Origin: Nonomuraea typhae
Lineage (GTDB): Bacteria; Actinomycetota; Actinomycetes; Streptosporangiales; Streptosporangiaceae
Assembly: GCF_009760925.1 (NCBI RefSeq)
Contig: NZ_VRLV01000010.1
Coordinates: 62,001-126,000 of the forward strand
DNA: 64,000 bases
Direction: 5' to 3'
Below, piece by piece: positions 33,029-39,871 of the stretch (positions are counted from its first letter, which is position 1; each line of letters begins with the position of its first letter). The notes under the pieces were generated by a model. The model was not told where the DNA came from. It ran no database searches and worked only from the letters and a program-made list of their open reading frames with translations. Both the position numbers and the translations under genes were made by a program.

Positions 33029-34258
33029 TTAGTGCGGGATACCGAGCCGGGAGGCGATGCCTCGCAGCTCGCGGCTACTGGCCGCCACCCGGTCCTGTTC
33101 GAGTGCCACTGCGACGACCTCCTTGACGCGGCTGTTGTTCCGGAAGCGCTGCGGACCCGCCTTCTCGGCCTTCAGCAGCCACTGCTCAGCGTGGCGGCGA
33201 GTCCTCCGTTCGCGCGCCAGCCCGCGCCCCACCTCTGTTAGGAAGTTTGCCTTCCGAGCCGGATAGGACTCCAGCTTGCTCTCGTCTACGTCTTCCGCCA
33301 GTTCCAGCATCTTGCCGCCGGACTCGCCCAGTTCGACGCCGATCTTGATACGCCAGACTGCGACGTTGGTGGCGCTGAAGGACTGCCAGTTCCGATCGAT
33401 GTCGTCGGGGACTAGCTCGGCGATCTCCGCGGCCTCGTCGAGCAGAGCTCGCGCCGTGTCCGAGTCGCGGCTGGCGGCCGCGGCCATGGACGCGTTCAGG
33501 GCAAGCATGCCAAGCACCTGATAGTCCTCGGAGCTGCCCGCCGCAGCCTGGAAGCGGCTGAACTCTTGCTGCGCCCGTCGAGCTGCCCGCGACCAGTCGC
33601 CGCCATCCGAGCGCGCGAAAGCGTACATGGCTTTCCCTCTCGCGAGGGGATCGCCCAGGCGGGCCGCGGCCTCGGCCGCCTTGGCGGCGCCGATATGGCC
33701 GAGGTCGGGGTAGCCGAGAATGCGAGCGAGGCCGGCCGCGCCCATGGCGGCGTCCACCATCGTGTTAAGGGCTGCTCGATGGGTTGCTTCGTCGGCGGGA
33801 TCCGCGATGTGCCAGTGCAGTTCGTCGATGACGTCGGGCAACAACTGACCCATGGTGATGTAGTCGTTGGCCCGCCACGCACGCTCGATGGGGCCGAACG
33901 TGCGTCCGTCTCGTCTCATCAGCGCTCTGAGGTCGCCAATGGGACGAGCTCGGTCCACTGCGGATTCGCCAAGCTCGGCGCTAGTGAGGGCGAACCTGAG
34001 GGCTGCGACGGTGGCATGGGGCCGAGCCTGCAGCGGGTCTTGGGTGAGGTGTGGCCCTCCGGTCAGATCCGACTCCGAGATCTGCAGAGCCGAGGCCAGA
34101 TCGGCGATGATCCAGCGATTGTCGATGGCTCTCTGTCCCCGCTCGGCCATGGATAGATAGCTCTGGCTGATTCCGGCCAGACCGGCCAGTTCGGCCTGCT
34201 TCATTCCGCGCCAGCGGCGGAGGGTCCGGAGGCGGAGTCCGATGGTAATCTCGTCCAT
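33029..34258 (-). CDS. XRE-family regulator with TPR-like C-terminal domain
   Basis: A 409-residue protein starting MDEITIGLRLRTLRRWRGMK. The helix-turn-helix is at residues 18-40 (MKQAELAGLAGISQSYLSMA). The remainder is helical and TPR-like, seen in MYAFARSDGGDWSRAARRAQ and QVLGMLALNASMAAAASRDS. Such proteins bind a peptide or small signal and control the adjacent operon. ATG 34258 is preferred over an upstream GTG because it begins at the usual XRE point. It may govern the HATPase pair or the element. Confidence 0.85.
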   Translation of the reverse strand: MDEITIGLRLRTLRRWRGMKQAELAGLAGISQSYLSMAERGQRAIDNRWIIADLASALQISESDLTGGPHLTQDPLQARPHATVAALRFALTSAELGESAVDRARPIGDLRALMRRDGRTFGPIERAWRANDYITMGQLLPDVIDELHWHIADPADEATHRAALNTMVDAAMGAAGLARILGYPDLGHIGAAKAAEAAARLGDPLARGKAMYAFARSDGGDWSRAARRAQQEFSRFQAAAGSSEDYQVLGMLALNASMAAAASRDSDTARALLDEAAEIAELVPDDIDRNWQSFSATNVAVWRIKIGVELGESGGKMLELAEDVDESKLESYPARKANFLTEVGRGLARERRTRRHAEQWLLKAEKAGPQRFRNNSRVKEVVAVALEQDRVAASSRELRGIASRLGIPH

Positions 34259-34341
34259 AAGCCCTGCACCTTCCTGTTCGGGTCGCACCATTCAGGCTAT
34301 GGCGCAGGGCTCACTTATGCCACTGGTCCTGGTCACGCCAG

Positions 34342-34449
34342 CTATTTGATCTGCCATTCCAGTACGTTTCCGCTGCTGGGCTGATTGTGAATAGCTTTCA
34401 TCTTCTTATTCGTGGGGACCTCAAATGGGTAGAGCTGTTCCTGCAACCG
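34342..34449 (-). pseudogene. C-terminal fragment of a duplicated lipoprotein gene
   Basis: Read on the minus strand this encodes RLQEQLYPFEVPTNKK, then MKAIHNQPSSGNVLEWQIK and TAG. It matches the end of the lipoprotein at 35481 (PFEAPKGKKPELVLYQP then VLEWRIK): about half of 29 aligned residues are identical, and both stop at the same point. There is no start; the fragment begins where the HAD gene ends. It looks like a 5'-deleted copy left after rearrangement. Confidence 0.75.
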
Positions 34450-34450
34450 G

Positions 34451-35086
34451 CTACGTTGCGATGCTCGTGAGCTCAGCCAGCGAGGTGATCCTCCAGTCTG
34501 CCGCTGCCGCGGCTGGGGCGTCTGCCCACAGGTAGCCCCATGGGCCCCGGCGAATGTGTGCTGTGCGCAGGCCAGCGGCCTTGGCCGGTCCTATGTCGTT
34601 GGCCGGGTGATCGCCGACGTACACCACCTGGGACGCGGGCGCCCCTGCTAGGTCCAGGACGCGGGCGAAGAACCCAGGAGCTGGCTTCGCCGTACCCCAT
34701 TCGCCGGACGTTGCGATGGCGTCGGCGGGGAGGTCGAGGCCGCGCAGGAGTTCGGCCATGCGCGCGGTCTGGTTGCCCGTGATCAGCACCCGGTGCCCGA
34801 CCTCACGTAGGGCCGCCAACGCTGGCCGTACGTCTGGGTAGAGGTCGGACTCGTCCAGGACTTCGCCTTCGCCCGCGGCCTCGCGTGCGGCGTACTCGGC
34901 AGCGACGTCCACACCAGGTCGCAGGAGCCGCACCGCGTCGGCGTTGTCTCGGCCCTGGGCGACGACGGCTCCCACGAGAGCTGAGAGCGTGTGGCGAGGG
35001 ACATCAAGCCAGTCAGCCCAACCTGCCCAGTGGCGGTCGTCGTGGACGAGGGTCTCGCCGATGTCGAAGGCGAAGGTGAGGGTCAC
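34451..35086 (-). CDS. HAD-superfamily hydrolase
   Basis: A 211-residue protein from GTG. Motif I is FDIGETLV: the nucleophile Asp is present but the usual second Asp two residues on is Gly. Motif II is VLITGNQ, the motif III Lys is in TAKPAPGFFAR, and motif IV is VVYVGDHPANDIGPAKAAG. It probably acts on a small phosphorylated compound; substrate unknown. It stands between a lipoprotein fragment and the excisionase-like gene, so it is likely cargo. Confidence 0.85.
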   Translation of the reverse strand: MTLTFAFDIGETLVHDDRHWAGWADWLDVPRHTLSALVGAVVAQGRDNADAVRLLRPGVDVAAEYAAREAAGEGEVLDESDLYPDVRPALAALREVGHRVLITGNQTARMAELLRGLDLPADAIATSGEWGTAKPAPGFFARVLDLAGAPASQVVYVGDHPANDIGPAKAAGLRTAHIRRGPWGYLWADAPAAAAADWRITSLAELTSIAT

Positions 35087-35111
35087 GCACTGAGCGTAGG
35101 CGACCCGTGAG

Positions 35112-35462
35112 TCAGGTGCCGGCCGGCGGGTAGCGGCTGCCGCGCTTCACGTCGAACGGCCGGAGGTCGGTCGGCGCGTCGATCACGGCGGCGGGGCGGC
35201 GCTGGGGCGTCTCGGCGGGCGGCGGTTCTCCCGCTGGCGGATCTGGTGCCGGCGGGGCCGCGGGCGGCGGGGTGGCCAGGTACTCGACGACTTGGGCCAG
35301 CTGGGCCTCGGTCCAGCCGACCTTGCGGCCGTTGCGGGTGTGCGGGACTTTCCGCTCCCGGGCGAGGCGGGCCAGCGTGCTGGCCTTGATCACCTTGTTG
35401 CCGAGCCGCGCGGCACCTTCTTCGCAGGTGTAGACCCAGAAGCTGGGTTCGTTATCCGTCAT
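35112..35462 (-). CDS. Excisionase-like / MerR-type DNA-binding protein
   Basis: A 116-residue protein. Residues 10-60 form a small winged-helix DNA-binding domain (VYTCEEGAARLGNKVIKAST; RKVPHTRNGRKVGWTEAQLA), as in excisionases and HTH_17 proteins. The second half is a disordered Pro-rich tail. Its nearness to the attachment site at 37.0 kb fits a recombination directionality factor, but no integrase is visible. It could also be a plain transcription factor. Confidence 0.7.
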   Translation of the reverse strand: MTDNEPSFWVYTCEEGAARLGNKVIKASTLARLARERKVPHTRNGRKVGWTEAQLAQVVEYLATPPPAAPPAPDPPAGEPPPAETPQRRPAAVIDAPTDLRPFDVKRGSRYPPAGT

Positions 35463-35480
35463 TGGGTCTCGCCCCTGAAG

Positions 35481-36041
35481 CTACTTGATCCGCCACTCAA
35501 GGACGGTGCCGGCGCCTGGCTGGTACAGCACGAGCTCCGGCTTCTTCCCCTTGGGCGCCTCGAAGGGGATCCACCCGCGGACGCATCGGCCGGTTCGCAC
35601 GATGTGGTCCTGGGGGTAGAGCGGCTCGGCCCAGGCGCCGAGGTTGTACGAGCTCGGTGTCTTGATCACCGTGCCGTCCTCGTAGGAGAGGGCCCAGGGG
35701 TCCCAGGACACAGAGAGCTGCAGTGAGCTGTTGTTGCGGGTGAGGCACAGCTTGACCTCGATGCCGCCGTACTCGTAGCCCTTGCGGTCGATGAGATCCG
35801 CGATAGTGGGGGTGAACGGCTGGCGGTAGCGCAGCAGGGTGACCTTGACCGCAGAGTCTTCGGCGACGGACTCCTGGGTGGAGCCGGCGGGTGCCTGGGC
35901 CGGAGGGGACGGCGTCGGGGATGCGACGATCACCGAGGGCGTTTCGGCGGTCACTGTGGGGGTGGCTGCTGGCGCCGCGGCGCAGGCTGCCGTGAGCCCG
36001 ATGACGAGAACGAACGGGCCGAATGGGTTCAACAGCCGCAT
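35481..36041 (-). CDS. Secreted lipoprotein, unknown
   Basis: A 186-residue protein. The signal MRLLNPFGPFVLVIGLTAAC ends at a probable lipid-attachment Cys20, followed by a Pro/Thr-rich tether and a beta domain with two more Cys residues (EVKLCLTRNNSSL; VRTGRCVRGWIPFEAPKGKK). The GGAG site lies before ATG 36041. A fragment of a second copy lies at 34342. Probably anchored on the outer membrane face; function unknown. Confidence 0.75.
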   Translation of the reverse strand: MRLLNPFGPFVLVIGLTAACAAAPAATPTVTAETPSVIVASPTPSPPAQAPAGSTQESVAEDSAVKVTLLRYRQPFTPTIADLIDRKGYEYGGIEVKLCLTRNNSSLQLSVSWDPWALSYEDGTVIKTPSSYNLGAWAEPLYPQDHIVRTGRCVRGWIPFEAPKGKKPELVLYQPGAGTVLEWRIK

Positions 36042-36112
36042 TATGACTCCCTGTCTCGATTCGATGCCAGAGAGTGAGACGCGTAGTCGTCGCGAGAGGT
36101 TGGCGCGAGGTG

Positions 36113-36156
36113 CCGGTATGCACTCCGGTATGCACCTGTCCGGCCAGGCAGGTGCA
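36113..36156. promoter_or_regulatory. Repeat and dyad cluster between divergent lipoprotein and GntR genes
   Basis: CCGGTATGCAC occurs at 36113-36123 and 36125-36135. TGCACCTG 36131-36138 and CAGGTGCA 36149-36156 form an 8-bp dyad. The cluster lies 40-80 bases before the GntR start, where an autoregulatory operator would sit. No ribosome site precedes GTG 36195, so the mRNA may be leaderless. Confidence 0.6.
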
Positions 36157-36194
36157 TCGGTAGGGCCGGACTGGGGCAGACGTACGGTCAGTCC

Positions 36195-36605
36195 GTGCCC
36201 GAGATTGAGCACCGTAGCGCGACGCCGGTCTACCGCCAGGTGGCCGACGCGATCCGTGCGGACATCGAGGAGGGGCGGCTCCGGCCGCTCTATCCCTTGC
36301 CGAGCGAGAAGCACCTGCAGCAGGAGTTCGGGATCTCCCGCGACAGCGCGCGGCGCGCGATCGCGCACCTGACGTCGCTCGGCCTGGTCCACACCGTCCC
36401 CAACAAGGGCACCTTTGTGAAGGCGCGCGAAGCGGTGGTCGTTCAGTGCGAGCCGGGGCTGCGGATCCTCGCCCGGGAGGCGAGCGACATGGAGCGCAAG
36501 ACGATGGAGCTCCCGGCCGGGGAGTGGGTGCTCGTGATCGAGCGGCACGGCGCGGACGTTCAGGTGCTCCCGGCCGGCTCAGCGGAGGTGAGGGTCGAGC
36601 GGTAG
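36195..36605 (+). CDS. GntR-family regulator, KorSA-like
   Basis: A 136-residue protein from GTG. The winged helix at residues 8-72 (PVYRQVADAIRADIEEGRL; PLPSEKHLQQEFGISRDSA; GLVHTVPNKGTFVKA) is classic GntR. The effector domain is very short, as in KorSA-type regulators of integrative elements. It stands next to the attachment site with dyads upstream and a hairpin downstream. Likely keeps the element quiet or controls its own promoter. Confidence 0.85.
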   Translation: MPEIEHRSATPVYRQVADAIRADIEEGRLRPLYPLPSEKHLQQEFGISRDSARRAIAHLTSLGLVHTVPNKGTFVKAREAVVVQCEPGLRILAREASDMERKTMELPAGEWVLVIERHGADVQVLPAGSAEVRVER

Positions 36606-36622
36606 GGGGCCCTCGGCGGCGC

Positions 36623-36655
36623 CGCCGACCTCTACCAAAATGTGAGAGGTCGGCG
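36623..36655 (+). terminator. Hairpin after the GntR gene
   Basis: CGCCGACCTC at 36623-36632 pairs perfectly with GAGGTCGGCG at 36646-36655 around a 13-base loop. It starts 18 bases after the GntR stop. No T-run follows. Confidence 0.55.
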
Positions 36656-36861
36656 CATTCGGACCCTGAGCGGGGTTCTGTGGGGACGGTGACCTGCCCG
36701 CTCTGGGACGGGTGACCCCGGGCAAATCGAGTGTCCGGGGCCACCCGCCACCCCACAACCGCACCACCGTCGCATCGCGCTGTGGGAGTCGGATAGCGGC
36801 GGCGGTGCGGCGCTCTCCCTCGCCAACTGAGCAGCGCGGTGACCGCATCGTATGTGATCGA

Positions 36862-37047
36862 CCGCGGTGTGTCACTGTGATCTCGTTAAACGGTCCTTAT
36901 GGACGCACACCGCGGAACCTGCCCCCGACCGGTAGAGTTGCCTTACCAGCGAGCGTGAATCGGCCGCTGAGCTGGGAACTTTTTCAGCATCGGATTTTCC
37001 GCACACCGCTGACGGACGACCTGGGAAAAGGCACGTCAGCACACCGC
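36862..37047. repeat. GCACACCGC repeats beside the tRNA fragment (candidate integrase arm sites)
   Basis: GCACACCGC occurs at 36905-36913, 37001-37009 and 37039-37047, and the inverted core GCGGTGTG at 36864-36871. CCGCGGTGTG (36862) and CACACCGCGG (36906) also form a 10-bp dyad. The rest of 36656-37059 holds no gene I can support. Tyrosine integrases bind short arm-type repeats within about 200 bp of the core; spacing here fits. Confidence 0.6.
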
Positions 37048-37059
37048 TTGCGACTTAGA

Positions 37060-37101
37060 GGATTAGAAGTCCGATGCTCTATCCAGCTGAGCTAAGGGCG
37101 C
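37060..37101 (-). tRNA. Truncated tRNA-Arg(TCT): 5' half only, probable attR core
   Basis: On the minus strand the sequence starts GCGCCCTTAGCTCAGC at 37101 and continues through a normal D-arm, the anticodon stem TCGGA and the loop CTTCTAA (anticodon TCT). Three bases past the loop, at TCC, it departs: the expected GA and the whole T-arm and 3' acceptor strand are missing. This is the break expected at a tyrosine-integrase crossover in an anticodon loop. It marks the right edge of the element. Confidence 0.8.
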
Positions 37102-37156
37102 TCCCGCCTTATTGTGCATGATCCGGCGAGTTGTCACGCACTCGATTTTGCCCGTG

Positions 37157-37891
37157 TCACTCCGTTAGGCCGATCACCAGCCACATGAACAGTGTCCCCG
37201 CCAGCGTGGCGGTGAGGGTGAGGCCGGTGGCGCGGCGGGGGGTGTGGGCTTCGGGGAGGATGTCGGAGGTGGCCAGGTAGAGGAGGAATCCGGCGAACAT
37301 TCCCAGGTAGGCGCCCAGGATGGTGTGGGGGATGGGGATGACGGTGGTCAGGGTGGCGCCGGCGATGGGGGCCAGGGCGTCCAGGGTCAGGAGGGTGACG
37401 GCTCGGCGGCGGGCGTTGCCGTACAGGGTGGTGAGTGTGTAGGTGTTGAAGCCGTCGGTGAAGTCGTGGGCTATGACGCCTATGGCGACGGCCACGGCCA
37501 GGGTGGCGTCGGTTTGGAAGGCGGCGCCTATCGCGGCGCCGTCCAGGAAGCTGTGGATGACCAAGGCGCCGGCTGCCGTTAGGCCGAGGCCGGCGTGGGA
37601 GTGGCGGTGGGCGGCGTAGTCGCCTTCGTGGGTGTCGTGCATGGCCACCGCGCGTTCCACCATGTGGACGGCCAGGAAGCCGGCCGCGAAGGTCAGCATG
37701 GGCAGGGGGACGCCGTGGATCTTTCCTGTGTCCAGGGTCAGGGCTTCTGGGAGGAGGTCGAAGGCCACGACGCCGAGCATGACGCCGGCGGCGGCGCCCA
37801 GGACGAGGTTCCGGCGTTCGCGGACGCGGTGTGCGACCAGGCCGCCCAGAAGCGTCATGAGGAACGCCGCCATGGACAGCAGGATCGGCAT
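37157..37891 (-). CDS. ZIP-family metal transporter
   Basis: A 244-residue membrane protein with about eight helices. TM4 and TM5 carry the metal motifs HSFLDGAAIG and HDFTDGFN. A His-rich cytoplasmic loop (HDTHEGDYAAHRHSH) lies between TM3 and TM4 as in zinc importers. ATG 37891 (MPILLSMAAF) is preferred over a start 16 codons earlier with a Pro-rich, non-membrane lead. First chromosomal gene beyond the attachment site. Confidence 0.9.
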   Translation of the reverse strand: MPILLSMAAFLMTLLGGLVAHRVRERRNLVLGAAAGVMLGVVAFDLLPEALTLDTGKIHGVPLPMLTFAAGFLAVHMVERAVAMHDTHEGDYAAHRHSHAGLGLTAAGALVIHSFLDGAAIGAAFQTDATLAVAVAIGVIAHDFTDGFNTYTLTTLYGNARRRAVTLLTLDALAPIAGATLTTVIPIPHTILGAYLGMFAGFLLYLATSDILPEAHTPRRATGLTLTATLAGTLFMWLVIGLTE

Positions 37892-37983
37892 ACCGGCCAC
37901 GCTAGAGGCAGGGGGCGGCGGGGTGGTGGTACGACACAAAAAGCCAGGCGGGATCGGTGCAAAGAGGTCTAAGATGCCTTGGC

Positions 37984-38766
37984 ATGGTCGCGTCGCTCCT
38001 ACATGAGGTTCCCCTGCAGGGCGGGGATGTGACTGGTGGCGTGGTCCGGGTGGGCAATACTGTTCGCCGGCCGAAGAGCCCCTCCACCCCCGCCGTGCAT
38101 GCCCTGCTCAGACATCTCCAGGCTGCCGGGTTCGAGGGGGCGCCTCGGGTTGTGGGCGTGGATGAGCTCGAGCGGGAGATCATCACGTTTGTCCCCGGGA
38201 GTTGCGGGCTCGATCTGCACAGTGCCGGCCTCGACGGGCTTGCTAGTTTGGCGCGGCTTTTGCGGAAATTTCATGATGCGACTGCTGGGTTTCGGCTGGG
38301 CTCCGACGCGTGGGCCAAGGGGTCCAATGACGATCGGGAGCCTGAGGTGATCGGGCACTGCGACCTGCGACCCGAGAACGCGATTTTCCGGCGTGGCACG
38401 GCTGTCGCGCTGATTGACTTTGATCAGGCCCGGCCCACTACGCGGCTTTTCGATGTGGTCACCACCTTGCGGCACTGGGCGCCGATCGCGGATCCGGTCG
38501 ATCGGCATCCGCTGTTGCGCGAGGCCGATGTCGGGGCGCGGTTGCGGGTCTTCTGTGATGCGTACGGCCTGCGCTCCCGGGACCGGCGGCGGCTGCTGGA
38601 GCTGGGCCGGCTGCGGTTTCATCGTAGTTATGAGGTGATGCGCGCGCGGGCCGAGGAAGGTGGCGCCTGGGCCGCCATGTGGGCGGATGGCGCGGGCGAG
38701 CGCATCCGCCGGGCGGCGGCATGGCTGGATGTGCATGAAGATGAGCTTCATGCACATCTCGTCTAG
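37984..38766 (+). CDS. APH/choline kinase-like phosphotransferase
   Basis: A 260-residue kinase-fold protein. The catalytic loop VIGHCDLRPENAIF contains the HxDxxxxN motif and ALIDFDQA supplies the metal Asp. This is the layout of aminoglycoside/homoserine kinase-like proteins. ATG 37984 follows the end of a short spacer. It overlaps the cobD start, so it may be expressed with cobalamin genes, but its substrate is unknown. Confidence 0.85.
   Translation: MVASLLHEVPLQGGDVTGGVVRVGNTVRRPKSPSTPAVHALLRHLQAAGFEGAPRVVGVDELEREIITFVPGSCGLDLHSAGLDGLASLARLLRKFHDATAGFRLGSDAWAKGSNDDREPEVIGHCDLRPENAIFRRGTAVALIDFDQARPTTRLFDVVTTLRHWAPIADPVDRHPLLREADVGARLRVFCDAYGLRSRDRRRLLELGRLRFHRSYEVMRARAEEGGAWAAMWADGAGERIRRAAAWLDVHEDELHAHLV
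38728..38758 (+). promoter_or_regulatory. Perfect 13-bp inverted repeat over the cobD start
   Basis: GATGTGCATGAAG at 38728-38740 pairs with CTTCATGCACATC at 38746-38758 around ATGAG. It covers the candidate cobD start codons and the last codons of the kinase gene. As RNA it would hide the ribosome site unless upstream ribosomes open it, a usual device for translational coupling. Confidence 0.6.
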
Positions 38767-39742
38767 ATCTGCCGGCATCGCGCTCGGGGTCGCGCTGGAC
38801 GCCGTGTTCGCCGATCCGCGCCGAGGGCATCCGGTCGCGCTTTTCGGGCGGGCCGCATCCGCTGTGGAGAAGCGGGTGTACGGCGATGCCCGGCCGAACG
38901 GCGTTGCCCAGGTCGCCCTGTGCGTGGGGGCGGCGGCCGGGATCGGGGTCCTGGCCGAGCGGGTACGGCATCCGCTGGTCCGGACGGCGCTCACGGCGGC
39001 GGCCACCTGGGCGGTGCTGGGCGGGACCACGCTGGCTCGCGAAGGCGCCTACATGGCCGACGCCCTGGAGGCCAAGGACCTCGAGCGGGCCCGGACGCGG
39101 CTGCCGCACCTGTGCGGGCGGGATCCGTCCCAGCTCGACGCGGCGGGACTGGCCAGGGCGACCGTGGAGTCGCTGGCCGAGAACACCTCGGACGCCGTGG
39201 TGGCGCCGTTGTTCTGGGGGGCGGTGGCGGGGGTGCCCGGGTTGCTGGCGTATCGGGCGATCAACACGCTGGATGCGATGATCGGGCATCGTTCGGCGAG
39301 GTATGAGCGGTTCGGGTGGGCGGCGGCGCGGCTGGACGACGTGGCGAATCTGGTGCCCGCGCGGCTGACCGGGCTGATCACCGTGGCCGTGGGGCCGGAC
39401 AAGGCCGGGGCCTTCGCCGTACTCAAGAAGGACGGGCACCGGCATCCCAGCCCCAACGCGGGGCGGTGCGAGGCGGCCTTCGCAGGGGCGCTCGGGGTGC
39501 GGCTCGGCGGGACCAACGTGTACGGCGGGCGGGTCGAGCACCGGCCGGTCATGGGCGGCGGCCGCGCGCCAGAAGTGGGTGACATCCGGCGCGCGGTACG
39601 GCTGACCAGGGCCGTCAGCCTGGCGTCGGCCGGGTTGGCGGTGCTGGCGGCCCTCCGGCCTCTAGCCGCGATCCGGCCCCTGGCCGCGATCCGGCCCGGG
39701 TCTCGTCCAGGACCGGCCGGGGTGCCGATGAGACCGCTGTAG
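38750..39742 (+). CDS. cobD: Adenosylcobinamide-phosphate synthase
   Basis: About 330 residues, CobD/CbiB family. Segments LDAVFADPRRGHPVALFGR, ATVESLAENTSDAVVAPLFW, AYRAINTLDAMIGHRSARY and GHRHPSPNAGRCEAAFAGAL are family hallmarks. It attaches the aminopropanol arm to adenosylcobyric acid at the membrane, directly after the CobQ step. ATGs at 38729, 38735, 38741 and 38750 are all open inside a hairpin; the last is chosen. The C-terminus ends in an unusual Pro/Arg repeat tail. Confidence 0.92.
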   Translation: MHISSRSAGIALGVALDAVFADPRRGHPVALFGRAASAVEKRVYGDARPNGVAQVALCVGAAAGIGVLAERVRHPLVRTALTAAATWAVLGGTTLAREGAYMADALEAKDLERARTRLPHLCGRDPSQLDAAGLARATVESLAENTSDAVVAPLFWGAVAGVPGLLAYRAINTLDAMIGHRSARYERFGWAAARLDDVANLVPARLTGLITVAVGPDKAGAFAVLKKDGHRHPSPNAGRCEAAFAGALGVRLGGTNVYGGRVEHRPVMGGGRAPEVGDIRRAVRLTRAVSLASAGLAVLAALRPLAAIRPLAAIRPGSRPGPAGVPMRPL

Positions 39743-39770
39743 GAACCGGCGGTGGCCGGGCTTGGAGGCG

Positions 39771-39825
39771 CGGACCAGCGGACCAGCGGACCAGCGGACC
39801 AGCGGACCAGCGGACCAGCGGACCA
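39771..39825. repeat. Tandem CGGACCAG repeat between cobD and cobQ
   Basis: Six full and one partial copy of the 8-mer CGGACCAG run from 39771 to 39825. The length is not a multiple that fits a frame and no gene covers it. It is a typical slippage-prone microsatellite and probably varies between strains. Confidence 0.85.
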
Positions 39826-39871
39826 TGAGCGTGGGCAGCCGGAAGATGGGCGGATGTGAAAAAATGCCGCG

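Noticed and set aside
35112..35462. Integrase near the attachment site
   Set aside because: The protein is small and has only a DNA-binding domain; no tyrosine or serine recombinase catalytic motif occurs anywhere in the window.
39771..39825. Cobalamin riboswitch before cobQ
   Set aside because: The stretch is a simple 8-bp tandem repeat; no B12-box-like segment is seen.
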